From: Papio anubis
Taxonomy: Eukaryota; Chordata; Mammalia; Primates; Cercopithecidae
Length of the DNA stretch: 64,000 nucleotides
Assembly: GCF_008728515.1 (NCBI RefSeq)
Contig: NC_044977.1
Location: 167,447,139-167,511,138, forward strand
Direction: 5' to 3'
The notes under the pieces are model-generated. The model was not told the DNA's origin. It was given only the letters and a program-made list of their open reading frames with translations, and ran no database searches. Made by a program: the position numbers and the translations under genes. How positions within the stretch are numbered: the first letter of the stretch is position 1; each line of letters opens with the position of its first letter. Below are positions 44,843-55,537 of the stretch, piece after piece.

Positions 44843-44926
44843 AATTAGCCTATGCTCATGTATTAGTAAATAGCATCAGTTTGGAAAGTTCATTAAGGTA
44901 GCAGTTACATAATGTTATTCATGAAA
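44843..44926 (+). repeat. 84-bp dispersed duplication, copy 2
   Basis: It lies directly between two AT-repeat blocks (44829-44840 and about 44930-44953) and matches copy 1 at an offset of 649 bases. The AT blocks on both sides suggest the duplicate was pasted into an unstable AT microsatellite. Confidence 0.95.
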
Positions 44927-45214
44927 TATAAATATATATATATATGTATATATATTCCAAATTATTTATTTTATCTATGGAAGAGATATAGTATAAATGA
45001 ATATCAAGTTCTAAAATAATGTATCTTCTACTTAATGCTTAATGTATCTTCTACTTAAATAATGTATCTGTCCATTACAGAAAATCGATGCCAAGGTGGA
45101 AAAACCCTTTTGGTGGAAGAAGCCTGGTCACAGTAATGACAGTATTCCAGTGTTCTGTATCATGCCGAAAACTATAAAGGAAGGCCGTACTCTCAGAACT
45201 AGCAGCTCTTTTAG

Positions 45215-45400
45215 ATGGTGGTTTAATGTACATAGGAATCACTAAGAGCTGGAAACAGGAAGGTTTCTGGGCATCTCCTTTAGAGATTCTAATTCTCTGT
45301 TGGGTAGAGTTCAATAATTTGTATAACAAGCTCTCCTAATAATTCTGACAGGGGTGGGCCAGGTACCATATTAGGACAAACACTGCTTCAGGCCATCTTT
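45215..45400 (+). mobile_element. MER5-type hAT MITE, diverged
   Basis: MER5A-like text: AATGTACATAGGAATCACTA, AGAGATTCTAATTCTCTGTT and ATAACAAGCTCTCC. Ends are unclear, so the borders are approximate. Confidence 0.6.
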
Positions 45401-46411
45401 TGTTATTTAATAGTTAATACTATTTATTTTAAACACTTCAAAAACTGTAAAGAATTATAAAAATTATCTCTTAATCATTATGTCATCTGCCCTAGATCTT
45501 AAGATGTGTAGACATTGCACCAGGAATTGAAAGGCAATTAGTCTCAAATGTATCATAGTTTACAACAGAATTATCCATTAAATGATGGAGACATTTTAGT
45601 TCTCAGAGCTTTTAGGGTACTATTTGGAAGGCAAATTTTGTCTTGCAATCTGTTCTACCACTTAAATAATATTTACTTTATGTTCTACATTTTACCCCTC
45701 ATTAGTTGCTCATAGGCAATGGGGATAGGCAAAACACCTTGCCCAAAAGCCCTGGTTTCTGAGATTTTGGACTTCTGTGAAACAATTTAAATTCAGCAAG
45801 GCATCTTATTGCTGATGGGTAATTGATGACCCTTCTAACATCAATCTCATCGTCGTATTAAAGCAACTGCAACACACTGAAGACTAAATAAAAGAAAACT
45901 GATATTTGAATACAACAGGTATTGATAAGAGCAGTGAAACAGTAGGTGCACAGGCACAGATTTTGCACATTAGTCTTAAGACCTTAGATCACTCAACTGT
46001 GAAAGAAAACACTGTAGAAAAACAGTGATATGCTCCAAACTTGAAATGAGCTCAATGTCATTATCACCATCATCAACATTATCATTGTGATCATTGCCAT
46101 TATTATTATTCTTAAAGAAATTTAATTAAAAGTTTGAACGTTTGTTCTGTACTAAAAGTGATGTCTAGTTATCTGTTCTTTTGCTAGATTCAATAAAATT
46201 GTTATTCTCTCTGTGAAGTAGCTTGATAGAAAATCTGACATTGTTTGATAGAAAAAAATAGGCATTGAAGTTCTTGATTTAGATATTTTCTCCAAAGATC
46301 ACCTACTGTTTATCTCAGGGGACCTGTTTGACTTCCATGATATTATTTATTTTACATTTGTAACAGGGGATGGTAATATTTTTCTCTGGTGATCACTGAG
46401 AAGATGAAACA
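45401..46411. other. Unassigned sequence
   Basis: AT-rich; a small CAT/ATT low-complexity patch lies near 46056-46112. No gene or named repeat. Confidence 0.5.
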
Positions 46412-46427
46412 AAATATGCATTTGGCA
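46412..46427. repeat. Left target-site duplication of the 11-kb nested L1
   Basis: AAATATGCATTTGGCA, repeated exactly at 57377-57392. A perfect 16-bp duplication almost 11 kb apart shows that everything between is one L1 insertion plus later nested insertions. Confidence 0.95.
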
Positions 46428-48056
46428 TTTTCAGGGGAAGGTTTCAAGATAGCTGACTAAAGAATTTTTTATTCACTTCCTCCATGAAGAAGATCCAAAA
46501 TAGTGAATAAAAAAATCACAGTCTTAGTGGATTGCCCAAAAGAAAACACTGGAATTCAACAGAAAATTGACAGGCAACACCTAAAGCAAGGAAGGAGAAG
46601 GAAGCCAGACGGCCTGGTCAGCCAGGATCACCTGGGAGCCAAGAAAGACTTCTCAATTTAGGGAAAGGGTGAGTAAGAGACCCTCAGGGGTCCACGTTCT
46701 CACCATGGACTCCTACAATCCTGAACACAGGCAAGCCCTCTCATGAGTCCTGAAACTAACACAAGGAGTTGCTGGAAAATTGTACCACAGGCACTGCCCC
46801 AGGGAGGAAGCTCATACTGCATCTTTCACATTCCCTGAGACCTAAGCAGCTACAGCAAGGTTCCATTTTAGGACTCCACCCTCAAGAGACTACACACTGT
46901 CCTGGACCCAGTGGCCCTGGGGCTGATGTGTAAGAGAGTACAGCTGCTACCCCCAGGGCTTAGGCACAAGTGACTGAGAGCTACTGCACCCAGCATGGAG
47001 GTGCAACTGAGGCACATGCTTCCACCCTTAAGACTGACGCATGAGTGAGGCACCATTCTAGAGCCCCACCCCCAAGAGACTTCACACTGTCTTGGAGCCC
47101 AGGGCTGCTGAGGCTTAGGCACAAGAAAATAGCTGACTGCTGACTCTAGGGCTGAAGTTCAAGCACCACCTGCATTGACACATGAGTGAAGTGTGTTCTA
47201 TCACCCACTAGCCTAGGCTACTGTCACTGAAGGTGGCACTTCCTTCTCCCCCAGTGGCAGGGAAGTAGTGTGGCCATTGCCACCCTCTACCTAAGCATGT
47301 TATCTGTGGACTAGGGTCCACCGCACCCCTCCTGACCATGGCCAAACACTGTATACACCATTGAAGACCTTATAACAAGCCAGCATAACCCAGCTTTTCC
47401 CCTCCCTCCCATGCCAGAGTTCACAGTTTGGGGACCAGGCGATTGTCCAGTGCAGTCTACCACCATTGGGACCTGAATGAACACTCCTTCCAGGAGACTG
47501 ACATTGGGACTATGTACCTAGCCACTACCACCCCAGCTGGCACCTATCTAATATGTGCTACCTGCAGACATAGAGACTGGCCCACCCACCATATTTCAGC
47601 CACTGCCAACACTAGTGCATACCATAGGGGACACAGAGGATTGTTACACTATGGCTACTGTCATTGTCCATGCCATATTGGCAGGCCAGAAGCCTTGGAA
47701 CCCACTAACCTTACAGCCAATGGCTGCCACCACTGACATCTGAGTAAACAACATGGAGACACCAAAATTGGCCTACCTGGACCCACTGGTGCCAGCATAC
47801 ACCACCCTGAGGTTTACAAACAGGCATGCCCAGCTCATCACTGCAACCACTGTGGATCAAAGATTGGCCTAGCTGGCACCCCAGTGGCCAGCAAAACTGT
47901 ACTAAAACCTCCACTAATAACTGCGTAAGGAAATATCAGATACCACTGATGCTGCCTATAGCTGTAGAATTCATACAGAGACTACATCACTGTATGAACA
48001 CAGAATCAAAGCCAAAGTGCCCAACCAAACCAACCCCTTAGATTCATCCTCAGGAA
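46428..48056 (+). promoter_or_regulatory. L1 5' UTR (internal promoter region)
   Basis: About 1.6 kb, markedly richer in C and G than its surroundings, from the L1 start to the start of ORF1-like text. It includes TGAACACAGGCAAGCC and repeated degenerate blocks with CACTGTCCTGGA-type text near 46895 and CACTGTCTTGGA near 47086. The internal Pol II promoter of L1 sits in this region in active elements. Frames of 60-100 codons here (for example 47428-47736) are UTR text, not genes. Confidence 0.78.
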
Positions 48057-49060
48057 AATGTTCTTTCCTTTGACAACAAATTAAAAAAATTGGAAGAAGC
48101 AACTGATACACTAGATGTGAAGATATTAAGATATTAACACAAGAACAAGAAACATGAGAAAGCAAGAAAGTATGACACCCTCAAAGGAACACAATAATTA
48201 TCCAGAAATAGATCCTTAATAAAAAGGAATTAACAAAATCCCAGAAAAAAAAGTCAAATTATTGATTCTAAAGCAGCTCAGTGAGATGCAATAGAACTCC
48301 ACAAAGCAATACAAACAAATAAGAAAAACAATTCAGTATATGCATGAGAAATTTAGCAAAGGGGTACCTATCATAACAAGAGAACTAAACAGACATTCTG
48401 GTACTGAAGAATTCATGGAATGAAGTACAAAGTACATTCAGAAGCTTCAATAATAGACTAGATCAAGCAGAAGAAAGAATCTAAGAACCCAAATACAGTT
48501 CTTTTGAAATAATCCAACCAGAGAAAAATTTTAAAAGAAATGAACAAACTTTTGTGATATTTGGGATACTCTAACTAAATATGCGAATTATAAGAAGTAC
48601 AGAAGGCAAAGAGAGAGCAAAAGAGTGAACAAATTTGACAAAATAATAGATGAAAACTTCCCAAGTATAGAAACAGATTTACAGGACACAGGAGGCCCAG
48701 CAATCTCCAGACACAATGCAAAAAATCTCCATAGCACATTATAGAAAAAAATATCTGAATTCACTGACAAAGAGAGAATTCTAAAAACAGTAAGAGAAAA
48801 GCATCTAATCACCTATAAAGGAACCCTCACCATATTAACAGCAGGTTTCTCAGCAGAACCTTACAGGCCAGGAGAAAATGGGATGTTATATTCAAAGCAA
48901 TGAAAGAAAAAACAAAACTGCTAAAAAAGCATACTATATATATCCAGCAAAAATATTCATAATGAAGGAGAAATAAAATATTTCCCAAATAAGCAACAGC
49001 TGAGGGAATTCATCACCACTAAGTCGACCTTACAAGAAATGCTCAACCAAGTCCTCAATC
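48057..49060 (+). pseudogene. L1 ORF1 remnant of the nested L1
   Basis: Degenerate ORF1 text: an N-terminal part near 48057-48300, a coiled-coil-like part with repeated Gln/Glu/Lys codons, and a C-terminal part near 48800-49060 (AGGTTTCTCAGCAGAACCTT, CAGGCCAGGAGAAAATGGGA). Stops and indels are frequent; the longest plus frames are short. It cannot make ORF1p. Confidence 0.75.
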
Positions 49061-50366
49061 TGGACATGAAAGGACAACATTTATCATCATGGAAACACAC
49101 AAAAGTATAAAACATAATTGTAAAGCAAACACACAAATCACAAATGAAAATAATGAAAGACTCAATAGTGCCACTACAGATAACCATCAAATCACAATGA
49201 CAAACAATGAGAGGAAAAAATCGTAATAAAGAATATACAAAATAAACAGAAAACAATTAAAAATATAAAAGAAAACCTCACATCTCTATAATAACAATGA
49301 ATTTAAGTTAAATTATCCACTTAAAAGATATACACTGGCTGAGTCAATTTAAAAAACAAACACCTGATTCAACTATATGTTCTCTACAAGAAATGCAAGT
49401 TAATTGTAAAGACACATATAGACTAAAAGTAAAGGCAGAGAAAAAGATACTACATGCAAATGAAAATCAAAAGTGAATAGAAGTAGTTATACTATCAGAT
49501 AAAAGAGACTTTAAGGGAAAAACAGTAAAAAACAGTAAAAAAAAAGAGAGAGAGAAAAAAAAACCACAAAGGCCACTAAATAATCATAAAAGGATAAACT
49601 AGCAAGAAGAAATAACATTCTAAACATGTATGCACCCAACACTGGAGCATCCAGATTCATAAAGCAAACATCACTAGATATAAAGAGAGCAATAGATTCC
49701 AGTACAATAATGTACACCCCACACTTAGCATTAGAGCATCCAGACAGAAAATCAACAAAGTAACAGTAGACTTAAACTGGGCTTTAGACCAAATGGACCT
49801 AACAGACATTTACAGAATATTTCATCCAACTACAGAATATACATTCTTCTCATCAGCACACGAAACATTCTTCAGGCTAGACCATATGTTAGGCCACAAA
49901 ACAAGTGTCAACAAATTTATAAAAATCAAAATTCTATTAAGTATTTTATCAGAACACACTGAAATAAAACTAGGAATCAATATCAACAGGCACTTCAATA
50001 ACTACGTAAATACATGAAAATTAAACAACACGAAACAACCATTGAGATCATTAAAAAATTAAAATGAAAATCAAAAAAAATTCTGAAACAAAATGCAATG
50101 GAAATACAACATATCAAAACATGTGAGGTACAACAAAAAAGGAAATTGAAAGCTATAAATGCCTACATCAAAAAAGTAGAAAGATTTTAAATAAATAATT
50201 TGACAATGCACCTCAAAGAACTAGAAAAAGAAAAGCAAACCACACTCACAATTAGCAGAATGAGATATTAGAGATCAGAGCTGAACTGAACAAAATATAG
50301 ACTAAAAAAATACAAAGGATAAAAGATCAATTAAACAAAAAATTGGCTCTTCAAAATGATAAACAA

Positions 50367-50662
50367 GGCCAGGCATGGTGGCACATGCCTATAATTCCAG
50401 CACTTTGGGAGGCCGAGGTGGGTGGGTGGATCACCTGAGGTCAGGAGAGCATCCTGGCCAACATGAGGAAACCCGGCCTCTAATAAAAATACAAAAATTA
50501 GTTGAGCATGGTGGTGCATGCCTATAATCCCAGCTACTCGAGAGGCTGAGGCAGGAGAATCACTTGAACCTTGGAGGCTGAGGCTGCAGTGAACCGAGAT
50601 CACACCACTGCACTCCAGCCTGGGCGAGGCAGCGAGACTCCATCTCAAAAAAAAAAAAAAAA
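50367..50662 (+). mobile_element. AluS-type element nested in L1
   Basis: Full dimer, plus orientation (GGCCAGGCATGGTGGCACAT start), A17 tail. Target duplication AAAATGATAAACAA (50353-50366) and AAATGGATAAACAA (from 50661) with minor changes. It interrupts ORF2 near the end of the endonuclease-RT linker. The 117-codon minus frame here is antisense Alu. Confidence 0.94.
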
Positions 50663-50945
50663 ATGGATAAACAAAATCTATCAATAACTAGCTAGACTAA
50701 CAACATCAAAAAAATCATTAGAGAATATTATGACCAACTATGCACTAAGAAACTAGAAAACTTAGAGGATATGAATAAATTCTAGGAAACATGCAACCTA
50801 CCAAGATTGAATCAGGAAGAAATATAACATTTAAATAGTCAATAATGAGTAGTGAGATTGAATTAATAATAAAAAGTCTCCCAACAAAGAAAGGCCTGGA
50901 ACTGCATAGATTCACTGCTGAAAGCAAACATATAGAGAACTAATA

Positions 50946-51240
50946 CTGGCCAGGTGCAGTGCATCATATCTGTAATCCCAGTACTTTGAGAGGTGGGGGA
51001 TTCCTTAAGGCTAAGAATTCAAGATCTGCCTGGGCAACATAGTAAGACCCCATCTCTACAAAAAATTATTTTGAAAAAGAACCAAACATGGCAGCACGTG
51101 CCTGTGCTCCCAGCTACTTGGGAGGCTGAGGCAGGAGGATCACTTGAGTCCTGGAGATCAAGGCTACAGTAAGCTGTGATTATGCCATTGCACTCCAGGT
51201 GACAGAGTGAGACTGTGTCTCAAAAAATAATAATAATAAT
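50946..51240 (+). mobile_element. AluJ-type element nested in L1
   Basis: Old Alu dimer with J-type text (GCCTGGGCAACATAGTAAGA, AGGATCACTTGAGTCCTGG) and a tail turned into an (ATA)n repeat at about 51222-51241. It is the most diverged Alu of the nest, fitting an early insertion. Confidence 0.88.
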
Positions 51241-51762
51241 CATGAAAATAACAAATGCAAACCCTCCTGCAACTATCCTATATTTTAAACAGAAAATAAT
51301 TCTTCCTAACTCATTTGACAAGGCCAGCACTACCCAATACCAAAATCAGAAAAACACAACAAGAGAAAACTACAGGCCAATGTCATTGATAAACAAAGAT
51401 GCAAAAATTCTCAACAAAATTCTAGCAAATTAAATTCAACAGCATATCAAAAAGATAAGACACCATGATTAAGTGGGATTTGTACCAGGGATGCAAGATG
51501 ATTAAACATACACAAATCAATAAACATCATGTATCCCATTAACAGAATGAAAGACGAAAACTATAATGTTATCTCAATAGACTCAGAAAGATATTTGATA
51601 AAATTCAACATATTTTCAAGATACAAACTTCCCATTAACTAGGCATAGAATGAATATACCTCAGTAAAGGCCCTATGTGACAAACCCACAGCTAACATCA
51701 TACTGAAAAGAGAAACACTGAAAGCCTCTCTTCTAAGAACAAGATGTCTACTTTCACCACTT

Positions 51763-51835
51763 CCACAACATGGAAGTCCACAACATGACTTCCATGAAGT
51801 CAAGTTTCATGACTTCCACAACATGGATGTCCTAG
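51763..51835. repeat. Local rearrangement with repeated and inverted short units inside L1
   Basis: Where L1 normally reads CACCACT, TATTCAACATAGTACTGGAAGTCC-type text, this copy carries about 50 extra bases built from repeats of CTTCCACAACATGGA, plus GACTTCCATGAAGTC. Perfect small hairpins result: ACTTCCA, loop CAACA, TGGAAGT at the left, and GACTT...AAGTC in the middle. Confidence 0.85.
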
Positions 51836-51966
51836 TCAGAGTATTCAGACAAGAGAAAGAAATGAAAGGCATTCATATTGGAAAAGAGGAAGTCAAATTG
51901 TTCCACTTCGAACACAAACAAATGGAAGAACATTCCATGCTCATGGACAGGAAGAATCAATATCGT

Positions 51967-53303
51967 GAAAATGGCCATACTGCCCAAGGTTATTTATAGA
52001 TTCAATGCCATCCCCATCAAGCTACCAATGACTTTCTTCACAGAATTGGAAAAAACTGCTTTAAAGTTCATATAGAAACAAAAAAGAGCCTGCATTGCCA
52101 AGACAATCCTAAGCCTAAAGAACAAAGCTGGGGGCATCATGCTACCTGACTTCAAACTATACTACAAGGCTACAGTAACCAAAACAGCATGGTACTGGTA
52201 CCAAAACAGAGATATAGACCAATGGAACAGAAAAGAGCCCTCAGAAATAATACCTCACATCTACAACCATCTGATCTTTGACAAACCTGACAAAAACAAG
52301 AAATGGGGAAAGGATTCCCTATTTAATAAATGGTGCTGGGAAAACTGGCTAGACATATGTAGAAAGCTGAAACTGGATCCCTTCCTTACCCTTACACAAA
52401 AATTAATTCAAGATGGACTAAAGACTTAAATGTTAGACCTAAAACCATAAAAACCCTAGAAGAAAACCTAAGCAATACCATTCAGGACATAGGCATGGGC
52501 AAGGACTTCATGACTAAAACACCAAAAGCAATGGCAACAAAAGCCAAAATTGACAAATGGGATCTAATTAAACTAAAGAACTTCTGCACAGCAAAAGAAA
52601 CTACCATGAGAGTGAACAGGCAACCTACAGAATAGGAGAAAATGTTTACCATCTATCCATCTGACAAAGGGCTAATATCCAGAATCTACAAAGAACTTAA
52701 ACAAATTTACAAGAAAAAAATCAAGCAACTACATCAAAAAGTGGGCAAAGGATATGAACAGACACTTCTCAAAAGAAGACATTTATGTAGCCAACAAACA
52801 CATGAAAAAATGCTCATCATCACTGGCCATCAGAGAAATGCTCATCATCACTGGCCATCAGAGAAATGCAAATCAAAATCACAATGAGATACCATCTCAC
52901 ACCAGTTAGAATGGTGATCATTAAAAAGTCAGGAAACAACAGGTGCTGGAGAGGATGTGGAGAAATAGGAACACTTTTACACTGTTGGTGGGACTATAAA
53001 CTAGTTCAACCATTGTGGAAGACAGTGTGGCGATTCCTCAAGGATCTAGAACTAGAAATACCATTTGATCCAGTTATCCCATTACTGGGTATATACCCAA
53101 AGGATTATAAATCATGCTGCTATAAAGACACATGCACACTTATGTTTATTGTGGCACTATTCACAATAGCAAACACTTGGAACCAACCCAAATGTCCACC
53201 AATGATAGACTGGATTAAGAAAATGTGGCACATATACACCATGGAATACTGTGCAGCCATAAACAAGGATGAGTTCATGTCCTTTGACATGGGACATGGA
53301 TGA
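51967..53303 (+). pseudogene. L1 ORF2 C-terminal remnant of the younger L1
   Basis: Runs include MAILPKVIYRFNAIPIKL (51972-52075), MLPDFKLYYKATVTKTAWYW (52139-52429) and the C-terminal zinc-knuckle-like region with CGEIGTLLHCWWDYK (52866-53303). Stops and shifts separate them, among them a TAG in place of Trp near 52073-52075 and a 28-bp tandem duplication at 52811-52866. The endonuclease and the RT active-site motif are not included in this truncated copy. Confidence 0.9.
52811..52866. repeat. 28-bp exact tandem duplication inside the younger L1
   Basis: The 28-bp unit starting TGCTCATCATCACTGGCC and ending CAGAGAAA occurs at 52811-52838 and again at 52839-52866 without mismatch. Other L1 copies have it once, so this is a copy-specific duplication; 28 is not a multiple of three, so it shifts ORF2. 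Confidence 0.97.
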
Positions 53304-53733
53304 AGCTGGAAACCATCATTCTGAGCAAACTATCACAAGGACAGAAAATCAAACACCGCGTGTTCTTACTCATAGGTGGGAATTGAACAATGGGAAGACT
53401 TGGACACAGGATGGGGAACATCCCACACCAGAACCTGTTGTGGGGTGGGGGGAGGGGGGAGGGATAGCATTAGGAGATATACCTAATGTAAATGGTGAGT
53501 TAATAGGTGCAGCACACCAATATGGCACATGTATACATATGAAACAAACCTGCATGTTGTGCACATGTACCCTAGAACTTAAAGTATAATAAATAAATAA
53601 ATAAAATTGTTCCTCTTTGCAGACAACATGACCTTGTATTTAGAAAACAAAAGATTCCATCAAAAAACTTGTAGAGGTAACAAATTCAGTCAAGTTGCAA
53701 GATGCAAAATCAACATACAAAAATCAGCTGCAT

Positions 53734-53740
53734 TACTTTA

Positions 53741-53781
<41 letters not shown>

Positions 53782-54049
53782 GACAGTCACCAGGCTGGAG
53801 TGCAGTGGCACAATCTCAGCTCACTGCAACCTCTACCTCCTGGATTCAAGTGGTTCTACTACCTCAGCCTCCCCAGTAGCTGGGATTACAGGCGCACACC
53901 ACCAATTGCAGCTAATTATTTTTGTATTTTTAGTAGAGACGGGGTTTCACCATGTTGGCCAGGATGGTCTCGATGTCTTGACCCCATGATCCGTCCGCCT
54001 CGGCCTCCCAAGGTGCTAGGATTACAGGCGTGAGCCACGGCGCCCAGCC
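53734..54049 (-). mobile_element. AluS-type element, reverse orientation, with a TA repeat at its tail
   Basis: Reverse Alu text (CAGGCTGGAGTGCAGTGGCA; GGGGTTTCACCATGTTGGCC). A poly-T tail and a (TA)n block at about 53740-53762 lie beyond it. The perfect 12-bp target duplication AATCAGCTGCAT (53722-53733 and 54050-54061) encloses tail and element. The TA block therefore grew from the poly-A end after insertion. Confidence 0.95.
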
Positions 54050-55057
54050 AATCAGCTGCATATTCCAAGAATGAAACAGCCAAAAAAAAAAAAAAAGATG
54101 GCAATGTGATTTACAACAAATTCAAAAAATAAAATACCTAGGAATACATTTAACCAGAGAGATGAAAGATCTCTGTAAGGTAAACCGTAAGACATTGATC
54201 AAAGAAATTGAAGAAGACACAAACAAATGAAAGACCATCCCATGCTCATGGATCAGAAGGTTATCATTAAAATGACCATATTTCCCAAAGCAATCTACAG
54301 ATTCAATTCAATTCCTATCAAAATACCAATGTCATTTTTCACATAAATAGAAAGAAAATCCTAAAGTTCATAGGAAACATTAAAAGAGCCAAAATAGCCA
54401 AAGCAATCCTGAGCAAAATGAACAAAGCTGAAGGCAGCACATTGCCTTACTTAAAAATATATAACAAGGCTGTAGTTACCAAAACAGTATGGTTACTGGT
54501 ATAAAAATAGACACATAGACAGATAAAACATAATAGAGAACCCAGAAAAAAAATGCACGTATCACAGTCAACTGATTTTCTACAAAGGCACCAAGAACAT
54601 ACACTGGAGAAAGGACGACCTCTTCAACAAATGGTGCTAGGAAAATTGGATGCCTATATTCAGAAAAATGAAACTGGACTTCTATCTCTCCTCATCTATA
54701 AAAATCAACTCAAGATGGATTAAATACTTAAATGTAAGGCCTAAACTTATAAAACTACTAGAAGAAAACATAGAGAAAACAATTCAGAATATTAGTCTAG
54801 GCCAAGATTTTGTGGCTAAGACCTCAAAAGCACAGACAACTAAAACAAAAATAGGCTAACCGGACTATACTAAACTAAAAAGCTTCTGCACAGCAAAAGA
54901 CACAATTAACAGAGTGAAGAGACAACCAGTTGACAGTTGAATGGGAGAAAATATTTGCAAATCATTCATCTGACAAGGAATTAATATTCAGAATATACAA
55001 AGAACTCAAACAATTAAACAATTTTTTTAAAATTCCATTAAAAAGTGAGCAGAATGA

Positions 55058-55364
55058 AGCCAGGCATGGTGGCTCACACTTTTAATCCCAGCACTTTGGG
55101 AGGCAGAGGTGGGTGAATCACTTGAGGTCAGGAGTTCAAGACGACCAGCCTGGCCAACATGGTGAAACCCCGTCTCTACTAAAACTACAAAAATAAGCCA
55201 GGCGTGGTGGCACACACCTGTAATCCCAGTTACTTGGGAGGCTGAGGCAGGAGAATCGCTTGAACCTGGGAGACAGAGGTTGTAATGAGCAGAGATTCTG
55301 CTACTGCACTCCAGCCTGGGTGACAGAGTGAGACTGTGTCTCAAAAAAAAAAAAAAAAAAAAAA
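55058..55364 (+). mobile_element. AluS-type element nested in L1
   Basis: Full dimer with S-type text (AATCACTTGAGGTCAGGAGT, CAGCCTGGCCAACATGGTGA) and an A22 tail. The L1 phrase AAAAAGTGAGCAGAATGAA at the left and AAAGGCGGGAAAGAACTTGA at the right are diverged copies of the same L1 segment, so a target duplication is likely. The 120-codon minus frame is antisense Alu. Confidence 0.93.
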
Positions 55365-55537
55365 GGCGGGAAAGAACTTGAATAGACAATTCTCAAAAGA
55401 ATACATACATACAAATGGCCAACAGGTATATGAAAAAATTATCAGCATCATTATTTATCAGGGAAATACAAATCAAAACTAAAGATTACATATCATCTTA
55501 TCCTAGTTAAAATGGCTATTATTAAAAAGACAAAAAG

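Larger units (their letters stand above)
51905..53603 (+). mobile_element. Younger 5'-truncated L1 (L1PA-type) nested in older L1
   Basis: About 1.7 kb, beginning in the ORF2 reverse-transcriptase region (CAAACAAATGGAAGAACATT) and running through the C-terminal domain and 3' UTR to an AATAAATAAATAAA-like end. A perfect target duplication AAATTGTTCC lies at 51895-51904 and 53604-53613, so the host L1 text resumes exactly. Its substitution load is visibly lower than that of the host. ORF2 is broken but includes clean runs (52139-52429, 52866-53303). Strong 5' truncation is the usual outcome of L1 insertion. Confidence 0.95.

Noticed and set aside
47428..48041. His/Cys-rich frames that look like a small metal-binding protein
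   Set aside because: They lie in the L1 5' UTR, overlap one another in several frames and have no conserved motif spacing.
50331..50684. Frames of about 120 codons on the minus strand (also at 55027-55389) with hydrophobic starts
   Set aside because: Antisense Alu translations: poly-Phe from the tail followed by the stock RLECSG-type Alu reading. Not genes.
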